From Pseudanabaena sp. M085S1SP2A07QC (GTDB taxonomy: Bacteria; Cyanobacteriota; Cyanobacteriia; Pseudanabaenales; Pseudanabaenaceae): 64,000 nt of DNA. Made by a program: the position numbers and the translations under genes. Under the pieces are notes generated by a model. The model saw only the letters and a program-made list of their open reading frames with translations. It was not told the DNA's origin and searched no databases. Location of the stretch: NCBI GenBank assembly GCA_020404895.1, contig JADBWK010000090.1, positions 1 through 64,000 of the forward strand. The letters run 5' to 3'. This document shows, one piece after another, positions 36,619 through 45,210 of this stretch. Numbering within the stretch: the stretch's first letter is position 1; each line of letters begins with the position of its first letter.

Positions 36619-37551
36619 TTAGCTACAGCTATAGATGAATTTGAGAATCTCTCGGGCAGTAATTTCGGGGCGTTCCAAATGAGGAACGTGACCGCTATTA
36701 TCAATCCAAACAAGCTTATTATTAGGAATGATTGATTGGAACTTAGCTGCATCTTTTGTGCCGAGAATGCGATCGCGATCGCCCCAAAGAATTAAGGTTT
36801 CCTGTGTCAAATGTGCTAATTGCTTCGCAAAGGAACCATAGCCACCGCTTTTAGTAAACGCAATCAGAGAATCGCTCCAGCGTGGCATAGCCAAATGGAG
36901 CGACGCGCAAACTTCGGCATCGGGCGTGACAAATCTAGAATCAGCATAAGCCTTGAGACTAACTTCACGGCGGACTTTGGGGCTTCGCAAAAAATCTGTT
37001 GCCATACGATCTAATGGTGGTACAAGAAATTTACCAGCAGCAGTTCCTTTCCTCATTCCTGCACTACCAATGAGAATCAATTTTTTCACTACATCAGGAT
37101 AGGTAAGCGCAAAGTCGATCGCAGCTGCACCGCCCATTGATGCTCCAACTAAAATAATTGGTTTAGCGATCGCCGTTTTCCAAAAATAGTATAGATGCTC
37201 TTTGATCAAGTCTGGGCTAACTTGGCTATCTGCAAGACGCTCAGTTAAACCGAATCCAAACAAATCCAAAGCCCATGTTTGGCGTGAAGTCGCTAGTTTT
37301 GGGATTAGCCGTCGAAACTCTAATAGAGAGCTATCAAAACCATGCAGGAGCAAAATCGGTATGTCTTGCTCATCTTTACTCATACCATCGCAGACATAGC
37401 TCGTCAAAATCACTTCACTAGTGAAAGACGTTGAGACAAGACAAAATTGAATATTATCAACAAGAGCGATCGAGGTTGCTTCTGTGAGTTGCGATCGCAG
37501 TTGGGTAACTTCAGGCGGTAAGTTCGACATTAGATCGTGTTCAGGTTTCAT
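36619..37551 (-). CDS. Alpha/beta hydrolase
   Basis: Single-domain serine hydrolase of the lipase/esterase or haloperoxidase-like group. Oxyanion-hole HGFD (ILLLHGFDSSLLEF), nucleophile in VGASMGGAAA, acid in LWGDRDRI, and His in NSGHVPHLERP. No signal peptide. It begins within the last codons of the upstream membrane-protein gene (11-bp overlap from the ATG), implying coupling. Substrate unknown; chloroplast or cyanobacterial relatives include pheophytinase-like enzymes, but I cannot assign that. Confidence 0.86.
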   Translation of the reverse strand: MKPEHDLMSNLPPEVTQLRSQLTEATSIALVDNIQFCLVSTSFTSEVILTSYVCDGMSKDEQDIPILLLHGFDSSLLEFRRLIPKLATSRQTWALDLFGFGLTERLADSQVSPDLIKEHLYYFWKTAIAKPIILVGASMGGAAAIDFALTYPDVVKKLILIGSAGMRKGTAAGKFLVPPLDRMATDFLRSPKVRREVSLKAYADSRFVTPDAEVCASLHLAMPRWSDSLIAFTKSGGYGSFAKQLAHLTQETLILWGDRDRILGTKDAAKFQSIIPNNKLVWIDNSGHVPHLERPEITAREILKFIYSCS

Positions 37552-38353
37552 CACTACTCATTTTATTGATTCCATCTATTCCCTCGCTTGCAGGAAATCG
37601 GGAATCTGTATCTAATTCTGTATTTTTTCGTTTTAACTTGTGTAGACGCATTTTTACAAGAGTTGCCCCCGTAATCGTGGCATAAAAAGGAGTAAATCCT
37701 AAAAAGAACAATAGAATCCCATATAAACTACCCCGACCTCGAAAAATAGCGATAATGGCGATCGCCATGAATGTTACTAGAACAATATTAACTATCAGCC
37801 ATAAAATAGCTCTCCCTTTCAAGATCTGAGGATTAGAGAATTTTGGGTGCTGACTATTCCATAGAACTAGCCATTGTAAGACTCCTAGGATGATTCCCGA
37901 CAAAACTAGCCATAAAGAATTTACGGCTAATAGTGGAATGCGATCAATAATGTTGCTTTCGGCAAAAGAACCATCTGAATTAAGCACAAAACCAAATTGG
38001 GCTGTATAGGCTAAGCTTGTAGCCGCAAAAACAATCCAAGTCCAACCAAATGTACTAGCTAAAATCCACCAGACTGAAGATTTAAAGAATCGCCGCAAAA
38101 CCAGATATTGCATTAAGCCCACAAATGCGCCTACTACAATCGCTCCACTGACAATGCCCGTTGATACAGGACAGTTCAGACTGCCGAAACCCGTATCGCA
38201 AATGCGGAGATCCATTAGACGATCGCTTAGGTAATGAACTCCCGCTAAACAAGCAGCAATCCCAAATATAATACCGATCGCAGCACCAGCTAGCGTAGTC
38301 AGTACCCATCGCCACCATAGACCGACAGCAGATAAAGTGCGTTGTTTTTGCAT
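37541..38353 (-). CDS. Hypothetical membrane protein
   Basis: About 270 residues with six or so hydrophobic helices (WVLTTLAGAAIGIIFGIAACLAG, GIVSGAIVVGAFVGLMQYLVL, LWLVLSGIILGVLQWLVLW, and others). The arrangement GLMQYLVLRR and GVLQWLVLW is a repeated motif seen in cyanobacterial multi-pass proteins of unknown function. The start is uncertain: ATG at 38353 (MQKQRTLSAV) or at 38410. It sits between a PG-binding protein gene and the hydrolase. Confidence 0.7.
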   Translation of the reverse strand: MQKQRTLSAVGLWWRWVLTTLAGAAIGIIFGIAACLAGVHYLSDRLMDLRICDTGFGSLNCPVSTGIVSGAIVVGAFVGLMQYLVLRRFFKSSVWWILASTFGWTWIVFAATSLAYTAQFGFVLNSDGSFAESNIIDRIPLLAVNSLWLVLSGIILGVLQWLVLWNSQHPKFSNPQILKGRAILWLIVNIVLVTFMAIAIIAIFRGRGSLYGILLFFLGFTPFYATITGATLVKMRLHKLKRKNTELDTDSRFPASEGIDGINKMSSDET

Positions 38354-38417
38354 TGTGTATTTCAATCCCGCATTGCCTGCGCTCGAAGTATTCGAGTTCG
38401 AGCACAGCATTAAATTT

Positions 38418-39932
38418 CTAGATTAGCTCTTCTGTAACAATCCTACGCAAAATATCTGCGACTGTAGCAGCCATTCTCGCATCAATTTCTAGAGCTTCGC
38501 GCACAGGATCTTTAAGATTAAGGACAGCCCGTAAAGTCATATTCACTGATCGCACCTTTGGTAAGGGCAAATCATGGGACTTGGCAAGGAGATCGATAAA
38601 CTGGATACAAGCGGTGTAGGTCAGCTCAGTTTGTTTACGTTGATCACTGTATCCAAAACCCATCTTGGAGAACACTACAGGTTTGTCAATAAAATATGAT
38701 AAACCTAGAGCCATGATCGCCGCATCTATATACCTCGCTGTGTCTTGTCCCATCGCATTAATCAAAGTACTTAAACTATGCCACTGAGCAGGCAATCGGT
38801 TGGCAGGAGCTAGATGACGATGCCATGCGATTTGCGAAACAACTCTTGTCAAGTCGTAGGCGGAAATTAAATTGTCTCCACGATGTGGATCTTTGACTCC
38901 ACTGATAACATTTGCACCAGTAACATCACGTAAAATTGGCTGCTCAATGTAAGGGGCTTCGCCGTAACGTCCTTGAAAAGTTAGCTTTTGATTACCTGTA
39001 ATTTTTTTGAGCCAATCCTGTAAAGCTAAAGGCGTAGTAAATTGCTTGAACATTGCCGACAATCCATTGGAGGTCATGCCATTCGTTTCTTCGTAAGCAC
39101 AGATCCGCTGAGCCATTTCGGCAAATGTACGAGATGTTTTGCTTCCTTTTGGATCGAAGATTCCACAATTAGCGATCGCTTGATTGGGTTGTACTTGATT
39201 GGCTTGGCAAATAGTATAGAGCAATGGCAATATTTTGGTGGAACTCCAAAACTGGACATTACTTAGAGCATTTCGTCCAATCCAACGGGCTAACATTTGT
39301 CCATTAACCACGCTGCCAATGCAGATACAAGCCTCTTGAATACTGCTATGGAGAAATTCTAAGCCAATGTTTTCAATATTGGGAATTGTCCCGAGCACTG
39401 GATAAGGACGAAATCGTACCCGCACCTGACTACCAGATAACATGGCAACTTCACCATAGGAAACTACATTTACTCCATCTGGCAAACTAGCAAGGCGATC
39501 GGCATAGGCGGGAATATGATTCAACAATGGCGATGGCGCAAAATTGCGATTTGGCAAACCTTTTTTGGAACCTGCAATACTGCCATTGACCCCACGATCA
39601 AGGAAGCCAAGATAATTAGAGTCGGCTTGCCCCATATTTACGAAAATCCGCTGCGCGTTAGTAAATTTTGGGAATAAGCGATCGCCTTCGCCGATAATTT
39701 TGAGTAAATGTCTAACTACCGCAGGAATTTGTAAGAGGTTATTTGTAAGAGCTTGCGAGTTAGCATCCAAAATCGTATCAATACTAAGGGCATTAGCAAA
39801 CTGCACAAAAGCAGCTTCCGATAATCTGCCATAGATGCCATCCACTTCACCGTCATATAGCCCTAACTGCTGCAAATAAGTCTGTGCTTTGGTTAGTTCC
39901 TCAAACGAAAGTTTTACCCCTACGACTGCCAT
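38418..39932 (-). CDS. Peptidoglycan-binding-like protein with beta-lactamase/PBP-like core
   Basis: Residues 8-55 form a PG_binding_1-like repeat (LTKAQTYLQQLGLYDGEVDGIYG). The central part contains WSSTKILPLLYTI, an SxxK-type active-site motif, with later SDQRKQ, resembling class A beta-lactamase or DD-peptidase serine hydrolases. No signal peptide is visible, which is odd for a cell-wall enzyme. 504 residues. First gene of a cluster with the membrane protein, hydrolase and mobA. Assignment of the hydrolase fold is inference. Confidence 0.65.
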   Translation of the reverse strand: MAVVGVKLSFEELTKAQTYLQQLGLYDGEVDGIYGRLSEAAFVQFANALSIDTILDANSQALTNNLLQIPAVVRHLLKIIGEGDRLFPKFTNAQRIFVNMGQADSNYLGFLDRGVNGSIAGSKKGLPNRNFAPSPLLNHIPAYADRLASLPDGVNVVSYGEVAMLSGSQVRVRFRPYPVLGTIPNIENIGLEFLHSSIQEACICIGSVVNGQMLARWIGRNALSNVQFWSSTKILPLLYTICQANQVQPNQAIANCGIFDPKGSKTSRTFAEMAQRICAYEETNGMTSNGLSAMFKQFTTPLALQDWLKKITGNQKLTFQGRYGEAPYIEQPILRDVTGANVISGVKDPHRGDNLISAYDLTRVVSQIAWHRHLAPANRLPAQWHSLSTLINAMGQDTARYIDAAIMALGLSYFIDKPVVFSKMGFGYSDQRKQTELTYTACIQFIDLLAKSHDLPLPKVRSVNMTLRAVLNLKDPVREALEIDARMAATVADILRRIVTEELI

Positions 39933-40060
39933 GAAATTCCTCTATAAAAAAGCCTTAGTCTAATATTCTATCGACAATCTAAGCGATCGCAATGTATTCC
40001 AAATCGCACTAACCATAAAACCCCAAATTATTGCGACGGGCTTTGATAATTTTGGGTCTC

Positions 40061-40846
40061 CTACACTATTTTACCAAAATTACCCATGCCCAAATACAGT
40101 TCGGCAACTTCGGGATCGTTCAATAGATCGGAACCCTTGCCCGTAAACTCATCTTTGCCCAAATGCATCACATAACCGCGATCCGCGATCGCTAAAGCCT
40201 TACGCGCATTCTGCTCCACCAAAATGATTGATGTTCCTGTTTGATTAATTTTTTGAATCAAATTAAAAATATCCTGAACCAAAATCGGTGATAGCGCTGC
40301 TGAAGGCTCATCTAAAATCAACAATTTCGGCTCTAGCATCAGCGCCCTTCCCATCGCTAGCATTTGGCGTTCACCGCCAGATAGTGTCCCAGCCCGCTGA
40401 TTACGACGTTTAGCAAGCACAGGAAAAGTTGTATATATTTTGTCTTTAACTGCTGCTATATTTCCTTCGCGGGTATAGGCTCCCATATCAAGATTGTCAG
40501 ATACGCTTAATGATGGGAATACATTAGAAACTTGAGGCACATAGCTAATTCCTTGTCGCACGATTTGCTCAGGCTTGAGTCCGATCAGGTTGCGATCGCC
40601 AAATAATATTTCCCCCGATCGCACTGGCACTAGACCAAATATTGCTTTTGCAAAGGTCGATTTGCCAGCACCATTGGAGCCAATCACGGTGACAAGCTCA
40701 CCTTCATATACTGATAAATTCGCACCTTGTAAAATATCTACCCCATCCACATATCCTGCCACAACATTTCGGGCTTTGAGAATAAGTTGAGTGGAAATTT
40801 GGCGATCAGGACGATCAGTTGGTTCAGCAGATTGACTAGCGTTCAT
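40061..40846 (-). CDS. livF: Branched-chain amino acid type ABC transporter ATP-binding protein
   Basis: LivF-type ATPase. Walker A GSNGAGKST, signature LSGGERQMLAMGRAL, Walker B LLILDEPSAAL, His switch ILVEQNARKAL are all intact, and NVVAGYVDGVDILQGANL is the LivF beginning. I prefer the ATG at 40846; the track start is 11 codons upstream. No livG, livH, livM or livK is nearby, so it is an isolated ATPase here (other subunits presumably elsewhere). The gene 1.9 kb away encodes a LIVBP-channel fusion. Confidence 0.92.
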   Translation of the reverse strand: MNASQSAEPTDRPDRQISTQLILKARNVVAGYVDGVDILQGANLSVYEGELVTVIGSNGAGKSTFAKAIFGLVPVRSGEILFGDRNLIGLKPEQIVRQGISYVPQVSNVFPSLSVSDNLDMGAYTREGNIAAVKDKIYTTFPVLAKRRNQRAGTLSGGERQMLAMGRALMLEPKLLILDEPSAALSPILVQDIFNLIQKINQTGTSIILVEQNARKALAIADRGYVMHLGKDEFTGKGSDLLNDPEVAELYLGMGNFGKIV

Positions 40847-40925
40847 ATTTGGGTTTATAGCCTTACTTGAAATAAGCATATACAGTGCAAGGGGGTTATA
40901 GCAATGGTCAAGAAGCTTTGCATCT

Positions 40926-42236
40926 CTACATTGCGGAGATAACTACGCGAAAACCGATGTCATTGTAGCGATCGCTTTGCCAATGCCATTCACGACTTGC
41001 CGCTCGACATAGCTTCGCCTCATTGCTCCAAGAGCCGCCCTTACGCACACGCCGACTGGTATAGCCATCAAACACCCATGCCGATCCATCGGCAGGTGCA
41101 CCATTAAAATTATCGTGCCACACATCCTCGCACCATTCCCAAATACCACCATGCATTTCGTATAGTCCCCAAGGGTTTGGTACTTTCTGTCCGACTGGTT
41201 GCGATCGCTTGTTGGCATTGTCAGCAAACCATGCATACTCAGTGAGTTGTGTGGAACTATCACCAAAATGGTAAGCCGTATTAGTACCAGCACGGCAAGC
41301 ATATTCCCATTCTGATTCGCTAGGCAAACGGTAAAGATGTTGTGTTTTTGCTGCTAATTTACGACAAAAATCTTGAGCCTCAAGCCAAGAAATATTTTCC
41401 ACAGGCGCTTGTAGGTTTTCGCGAAATATGGCGGGATTCCTGCCCATAATGGCAACCCATTGCTCTTGCGTAACCACAAATTTTGCCATGTAAAAAGCAG
41501 GAACATTGACCTCAGATATTGGTGATTCATTGTCTCGCCTGCCAATTTCATTGGGTGGTGAGCCTAGGGCAAATTTGCCCGATGCGATCCGTACCATTTC
41601 CATATGGATTCCATTCCCAAAATCATCCCGAAAAGCTTTATCTCCTCTCTTAATTGGATCGCTTGGCGGTTCAGGGATTGGCGGCGATTCTGCAATGATG
41701 ATCGGGGCTGGTTGAGGTTTGAGTTTTTCTAGCAATATCGCCAAGGTAAAACCTGCGATCGCGGAACTAGTGCTAATAATTAACTGACGACGATTAATCT
41801 TTATTGGGACTTTTGCAATAGATTTCATCCATGATTGTGCGATTGGCAAGGCTTTAACCGTAGAGATTTCCGAAGTCTTTTTTGATTCTAGAGTATTAAA
41901 ATCATTAACAATTCGGCTAAATTCTTCTATATATTCATAGCCTTCCAGATATTCGCGTACCAAATAATAATTCTCTTCTTCTGTAAAAAAAGCTTGCACT
42001 TTTGGGGATAGCGTATAGTCTTGCCCGATTTCATACAGCTTTGTGGCAAGCAACCCATGGTCTAGCGCATCCTTTTCTGAAACTTGCCAGAAATAAATCA
42101 CACATAAAGGCTTGGGCGCAATTGGAATCTCTAAATTTTCTGCTAGATAAACCGACAAGGCGATCGTGCCAACTTGTCTAATACCAATGGTTTGACTTAT
42201 GCGATAACGCTTGTTGAGAATATTGTCTAAATCCAT
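40926..42236 (-). CDS. Truncated kinase-lobe protein fused to a formylglycine-generating enzyme-like domain
   Basis: Residues 1-120 look like a protein-kinase N-lobe (NKRYRISQTIGIRQVG ... FTEEENYYLVREYLEGYEY) but there is no HRD or DFG loop. One transmembrane helix (about 155-172, LIISTSSAIAGFTLAILL) links to an FGE/sulfatase-modifying domain from residue 205 to the end (MEMVRIASGKFALGSPPNEIG, SEWEYACRAGTNTAYHFG, GGIWEWCEDVW, RVRKGGSWSNEAKLCRAASR). The FGE domain should be outside the cytoplasm. Likely a pseudokinase sensor; FGE-type domains in cyanobacteria often act without sulfatases. Confidence 0.82.
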   Translation of the reverse strand: MDLDNILNKRYRISQTIGIRQVGTIALSVYLAENLEIPIAPKPLCVIYFWQVSEKDALDHGLLATKLYEIGQDYTLSPKVQAFFTEEENYYLVREYLEGYEYIEEFSRIVNDFNTLESKKTSEISTVKALPIAQSWMKSIAKVPIKINRRQLIISTSSAIAGFTLAILLEKLKPQPAPIIIAESPPIPEPPSDPIKRGDKAFRDDFGNGIHMEMVRIASGKFALGSPPNEIGRRDNESPISEVNVPAFYMAKFVVTQEQWVAIMGRNPAIFRENLQAPVENISWLEAQDFCRKLAAKTQHLYRLPSESEWEYACRAGTNTAYHFGDSSTQLTEYAWFADNANKRSQPVGQKVPNPWGLYEMHGGIWEWCEDVWHDNFNGAPADGSAWVFDGYTSRRVRKGGSWSNEAKLCRAASREWHWQSDRYNDIGFRVVISAM

Positions 42237-42502
42237 TGATGCCTAGGGTCGGGAATATAGCGATCGCCACTTAACATTAAAAGCCCAAAAAGCAAAATTA
42301 GTTGTAGTTAGCGTCAGCGTAACGCACCCTTGCGGTGATTGGATTTTGGGGTGCGTTACGCTATCGCTAAATCACCCTACGAGGGCAACCCAAAAGAGGG
42401 TTGCAGCGAGAAGTGCCGCAATGCTCTTTGGGGTTTTGGAGAAATTTCCAAAAGATCTTGTGTAATTGTACAAATCAGTAGTACTATAAATAACGGTTAA
42501 AT

Positions 42503-42576
42503 GGCGAGTGTAGCCAAGTGGTTAAGGCAGTGGTTTGTGGTACCACCATTCGTGGGTTCAATTCCCATCATTCGCC
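42503..42576 (+). tRNA. trnH: tRNA-His (GTG)
   Basis: Cloverleaf with acceptor GCGAGTG/CATTCGC, D arm GCCAAGTGGTTAAGGC, anticodon arm GTGGTTTGTGGTACCAC with anticodon GTG, and T arm CGTGGGTTCAATTCCCATC-like. The extra 5' G (42503) is encoded and faces C73, the G-1:C73 pair characteristic of tRNA-His. CCA is not encoded. Confidence 0.96.
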
Positions 42577-42595
42577 CTCAAATTAAAATCCAAAT

Positions 42596-42650
42596 AACAC
42601 CACAAAAAAGAAAAGAGGTCACAAAGTGACCTCTTTTCTTTTTTGGTGTT
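42596..42650 (+). terminator. Terminator of tRNA-His
   Basis: 25-bp stem ACACCACAAAAAAGAAAAGAGGTCAC and complement with loop AAA, with CTTTTCTTTTTT in the right arm, 20 nt after the tRNA. Confidence 0.85.
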
Positions 42651-42732
42651 TTGACGGTAGCTCAAAGCCCTAAAATTGCGAGAGAGTTTAATCTGCTTTA
42701 GAGATTTTTTAAATAGGACGACTGAAGGTTTC

Positions 42733-44997
42733 ATGAGAAAGACAGTTGCAAGATTTTGCGCGATCGCATTGATCACGATTTTAATAGTGGTTTCGCTTGG
42801 CGGCTTATACCCTCAGAGTTCGCGAGCCGATGGCAATCCGATCACGATCGCCGTAGCTGCACCTCTTAGTGGTGATGGCGCGAGTGGCGGTCAAGAAATC
42901 GTCGATAGTATCAAGCTATATATTGATGCGACCAATCGCGATGGGGGCATCAATGGTCGTCAGCTTAAATTAAATGTTTTTGACGACAAGGGCAATGCTG
43001 ATGGGGCAACTCAAGTTGCTAACGAAATTTCTAAAAGTGAGGCTCTAGTGGTGTTGGGGCATCGCACTTCTGATGCTTCGATCGCGGCGGGTAACATTTA
43101 CCAAGAACGCAAGTTGCCAGCAATTACAGGTACGGCAAATAATCCTAAAGTTACCACGGATCGCCCTTACTATTTTCGGATAATTTATACTAATCCTGAC
43201 TTGGCAAAAACGCTGTCGCTCTATGCACAGCAGGTATTACAGTTCAAGACGGCTAGTGTAATTTATGACAAAGCCAGCAAAAATGAACAGACCCAATCTG
43301 AAGTAATTAAATCGGCTTTTGAAGCTAATGGTAATGGCAAAATTCAAAAAACTTGGGCGATTGACTCTGAGCCATCTAATCGGAAAGCGTCAGTGCAACA
43401 AATCGTCAATGAAATTGCCGCCGAGACTGATGCAGGAATTTTGTTTTTAACTTTGGGCAAAGAGGATGTTGCTGAAGATTTTTTAGTGGCGCTGAAACAA
43501 AAGGGGCTGAAAAACATCATTTTAGGTGAACAAGCTTTAGCAAGAGAATCTTTTGCAAAGCGTTTTGAAAAATACGCTGAAGAAAAGAAAAGCGCAGGTT
43601 TCTTTACTGATGGCATGTATGTGCCAGCGCCAATCTTATTTGATAGTGCTGGAGCTGATGCCCAAGATTTTCTCACTGCTTATCAAAAAGCCTATAACAA
43701 GACTCCTTCCTATTTAGGAGCTAAGTTTTATGAGGCAGCGATCGCGGCAGTCGATGCAATTCGCAAAGCTAATCCAAAATTAACGACAGCAAGCTTAGAA
43801 AGCGATCGCGAACAGGTGCGAGATGCTTTAGCAAAGCTAAACAATCGTAAGGTCGGGATACGAGGTTTAACGGGTTTGCTATATTTCAATAGCGATCGCA
43901 ATAGCGATCAACCTGTGCGTCTTGCTCAATTTCAAAATTACAAACTGATCTCCGCATCCCAGCAATTTACACCAATTCCTAACCCAGAACGCCTGAATTT
44001 ACCGAAAGAAATCCAAGCTGGAAGCATCGTTCAATCGGGCGATCAATATTTTTGGCGGCAGCGTGTAGTTTACTCAGGCATGGATATCAATAAACTAAAT
44101 CGCATTGATAAATCTACCTTTACCGCCGATTTTTACGTGTGGTTCCGCTATAGCGGCAATGATGAGCCTACGGAGATTCAGTTTCCTGATGCGGTCACCA
44201 ATAGCGTCAACCCCACAGCTCCAGTATTTGATGGCAAAGCCCCAATCAAGGCGCAGGTCGTCAATGGCTTAAACTATCGTCTCTATCGGGTACGCGGTGA
44301 ATTTCGGAATGCCTTTGATTTTCGTGACTATCCCTTTGATTCACAAAGATTAAACTTGCGTTTTGATAATCCCAATCTATCGACTGAGCGGTTGATCTAT
44401 GCGATCGATAAGGTTGGCTTAAAATTACCAAGACCCGAAGCCGAAGAACGTAAACCATTTCAAGGGCTTCAGCTTTGGAATTTTAAAAGTATTACCTATT
44501 TCCAAGACTCATCGCGCAGTACCTCCACTCAAGGCGATCCTGATTTGTTTCAGTCCAATGTGCAGGTCGAATACCCTGGGTTAAGTATACGCATGACGTT
44601 TCAGCGCAAGACCTTAGTATTTCTATCTAAGAATGGTTTACCCCTGATTTTGTTGTCAGGTTTAACCTATTGCTGCTTATTCTTCCCCTATACGATGTTT
44701 GTGCCTCGCACAATGGCTCCTGCATCAGCATTACTATCGGGAATTGTGTTGTTGTTATCTTTTAACAATCAACTGCCTGAAGTTGGCTATACCGTTGTGA
44801 TGGAATATGTGTTTTATGTCTATTTCTGTCTGTGTTTACTACCAATTATCGTCACAGCGATCGGGACGAAGCTAGATAAAGAGGGACATAAAAAAGCCTT
44901 TAAATATTTGAATATTGCGTCTTGGATTCTCTATCCATTGATTGTAATTGTCACATTTGCCACTTTTTTAATTAATTATGGCGATCGCTTAGCATAG
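42733..44997 (+). CDS. Fusion of a periplasmic binding protein and a pentameric ligand-gated ion channel
   Basis: 754 residues from the ATG at 42733 (GAAGG just upstream). A signal peptide (MRKTVARFCAIALITILIVV) leads to a Leu/Ile/Val-type binding protein, residues about 35-425: ITIAVAAPLSGDGASGGQEI, LYIDATNRDGGINGR, VVLGHRTSDASIAAG, LPAITGTANNPK. From about 430 to 625 it continues as a Cys-loop-receptor extracellular domain with FDFRDYPFDSQRLNLRF (the FPFDxQ loop without cysteines). Four helices follow: M1 (about 628-652), M2 from VPRTMAPASALLSG to NNQLPEVG, M3 YTVVMEYVFYVYFCL, M4 YLNIASWILYPLIVIV. It would form a pentamer in the cytoplasmic membrane with a Venus-flytrap sensor on each subunit. 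Confidence 0.9.
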   Translation: MRKTVARFCAIALITILIVVSLGGLYPQSSRADGNPITIAVAAPLSGDGASGGQEIVDSIKLYIDATNRDGGINGRQLKLNVFDDKGNADGATQVANEISKSEALVVLGHRTSDASIAAGNIYQERKLPAITGTANNPKVTTDRPYYFRIIYTNPDLAKTLSLYAQQVLQFKTASVIYDKASKNEQTQSEVIKSAFEANGNGKIQKTWAIDSEPSNRKASVQQIVNEIAAETDAGILFLTLGKEDVAEDFLVALKQKGLKNIILGEQALARESFAKRFEKYAEEKKSAGFFTDGMYVPAPILFDSAGADAQDFLTAYQKAYNKTPSYLGAKFYEAAIAAVDAIRKANPKLTTASLESDREQVRDALAKLNNRKVGIRGLTGLLYFNSDRNSDQPVRLAQFQNYKLISASQQFTPIPNPERLNLPKEIQAGSIVQSGDQYFWRQRVVYSGMDINKLNRIDKSTFTADFYVWFRYSGNDEPTEIQFPDAVTNSVNPTAPVFDGKAPIKAQVVNGLNYRLYRVRGEFRNAFDFRDYPFDSQRLNLRFDNPNLSTERLIYAIDKVGLKLPRPEAEERKPFQGLQLWNFKSITYFQDSSRSTSTQGDPDLFQSNVQVEYPGLSIRMTFQRKTLVFLSKNGLPLILLSGLTYCCLFFPYTMFVPRTMAPASALLSGIVLLLSFNNQLPEVGYTVVMEYVFYVYFCLCLLPIIVTAIGTKLDKEGHKKAFKYLNIASWILYPLIVIVTFATFLINYGDRLA

Positions 44998-45078
44998 AAG
45001 CCAACAGTAAAGTGGTGACGATTTGCGTTGCTATCTTGCTGTTGTTTTAGAAATGTCAAAGCATAGCAACTACAGCAA

Positions 45079-45153
45079 TTTTCGAGCAAACCAATAAATT
45101 TTTAAAACTAATGCTTCGCAACACTTTTAAAAATTTATTGGTTTTGGCTTGAG
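45079..45153. repeat. Imperfect palindrome between the channel gene and the Cache gene
   Basis: 17-bp perfect arms CCAATAAATTTTTAAAA and complement around TAATGCTTCGCAACAC-like loop; could act as a terminator between the two genes. Confidence 0.6.
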
Positions 45154-45210
45154 TGTAAAGCTCTCTAAAAAAATATAATCAGCCTCCAGTAGATTAACTG
45201 CAAGCAAAAT

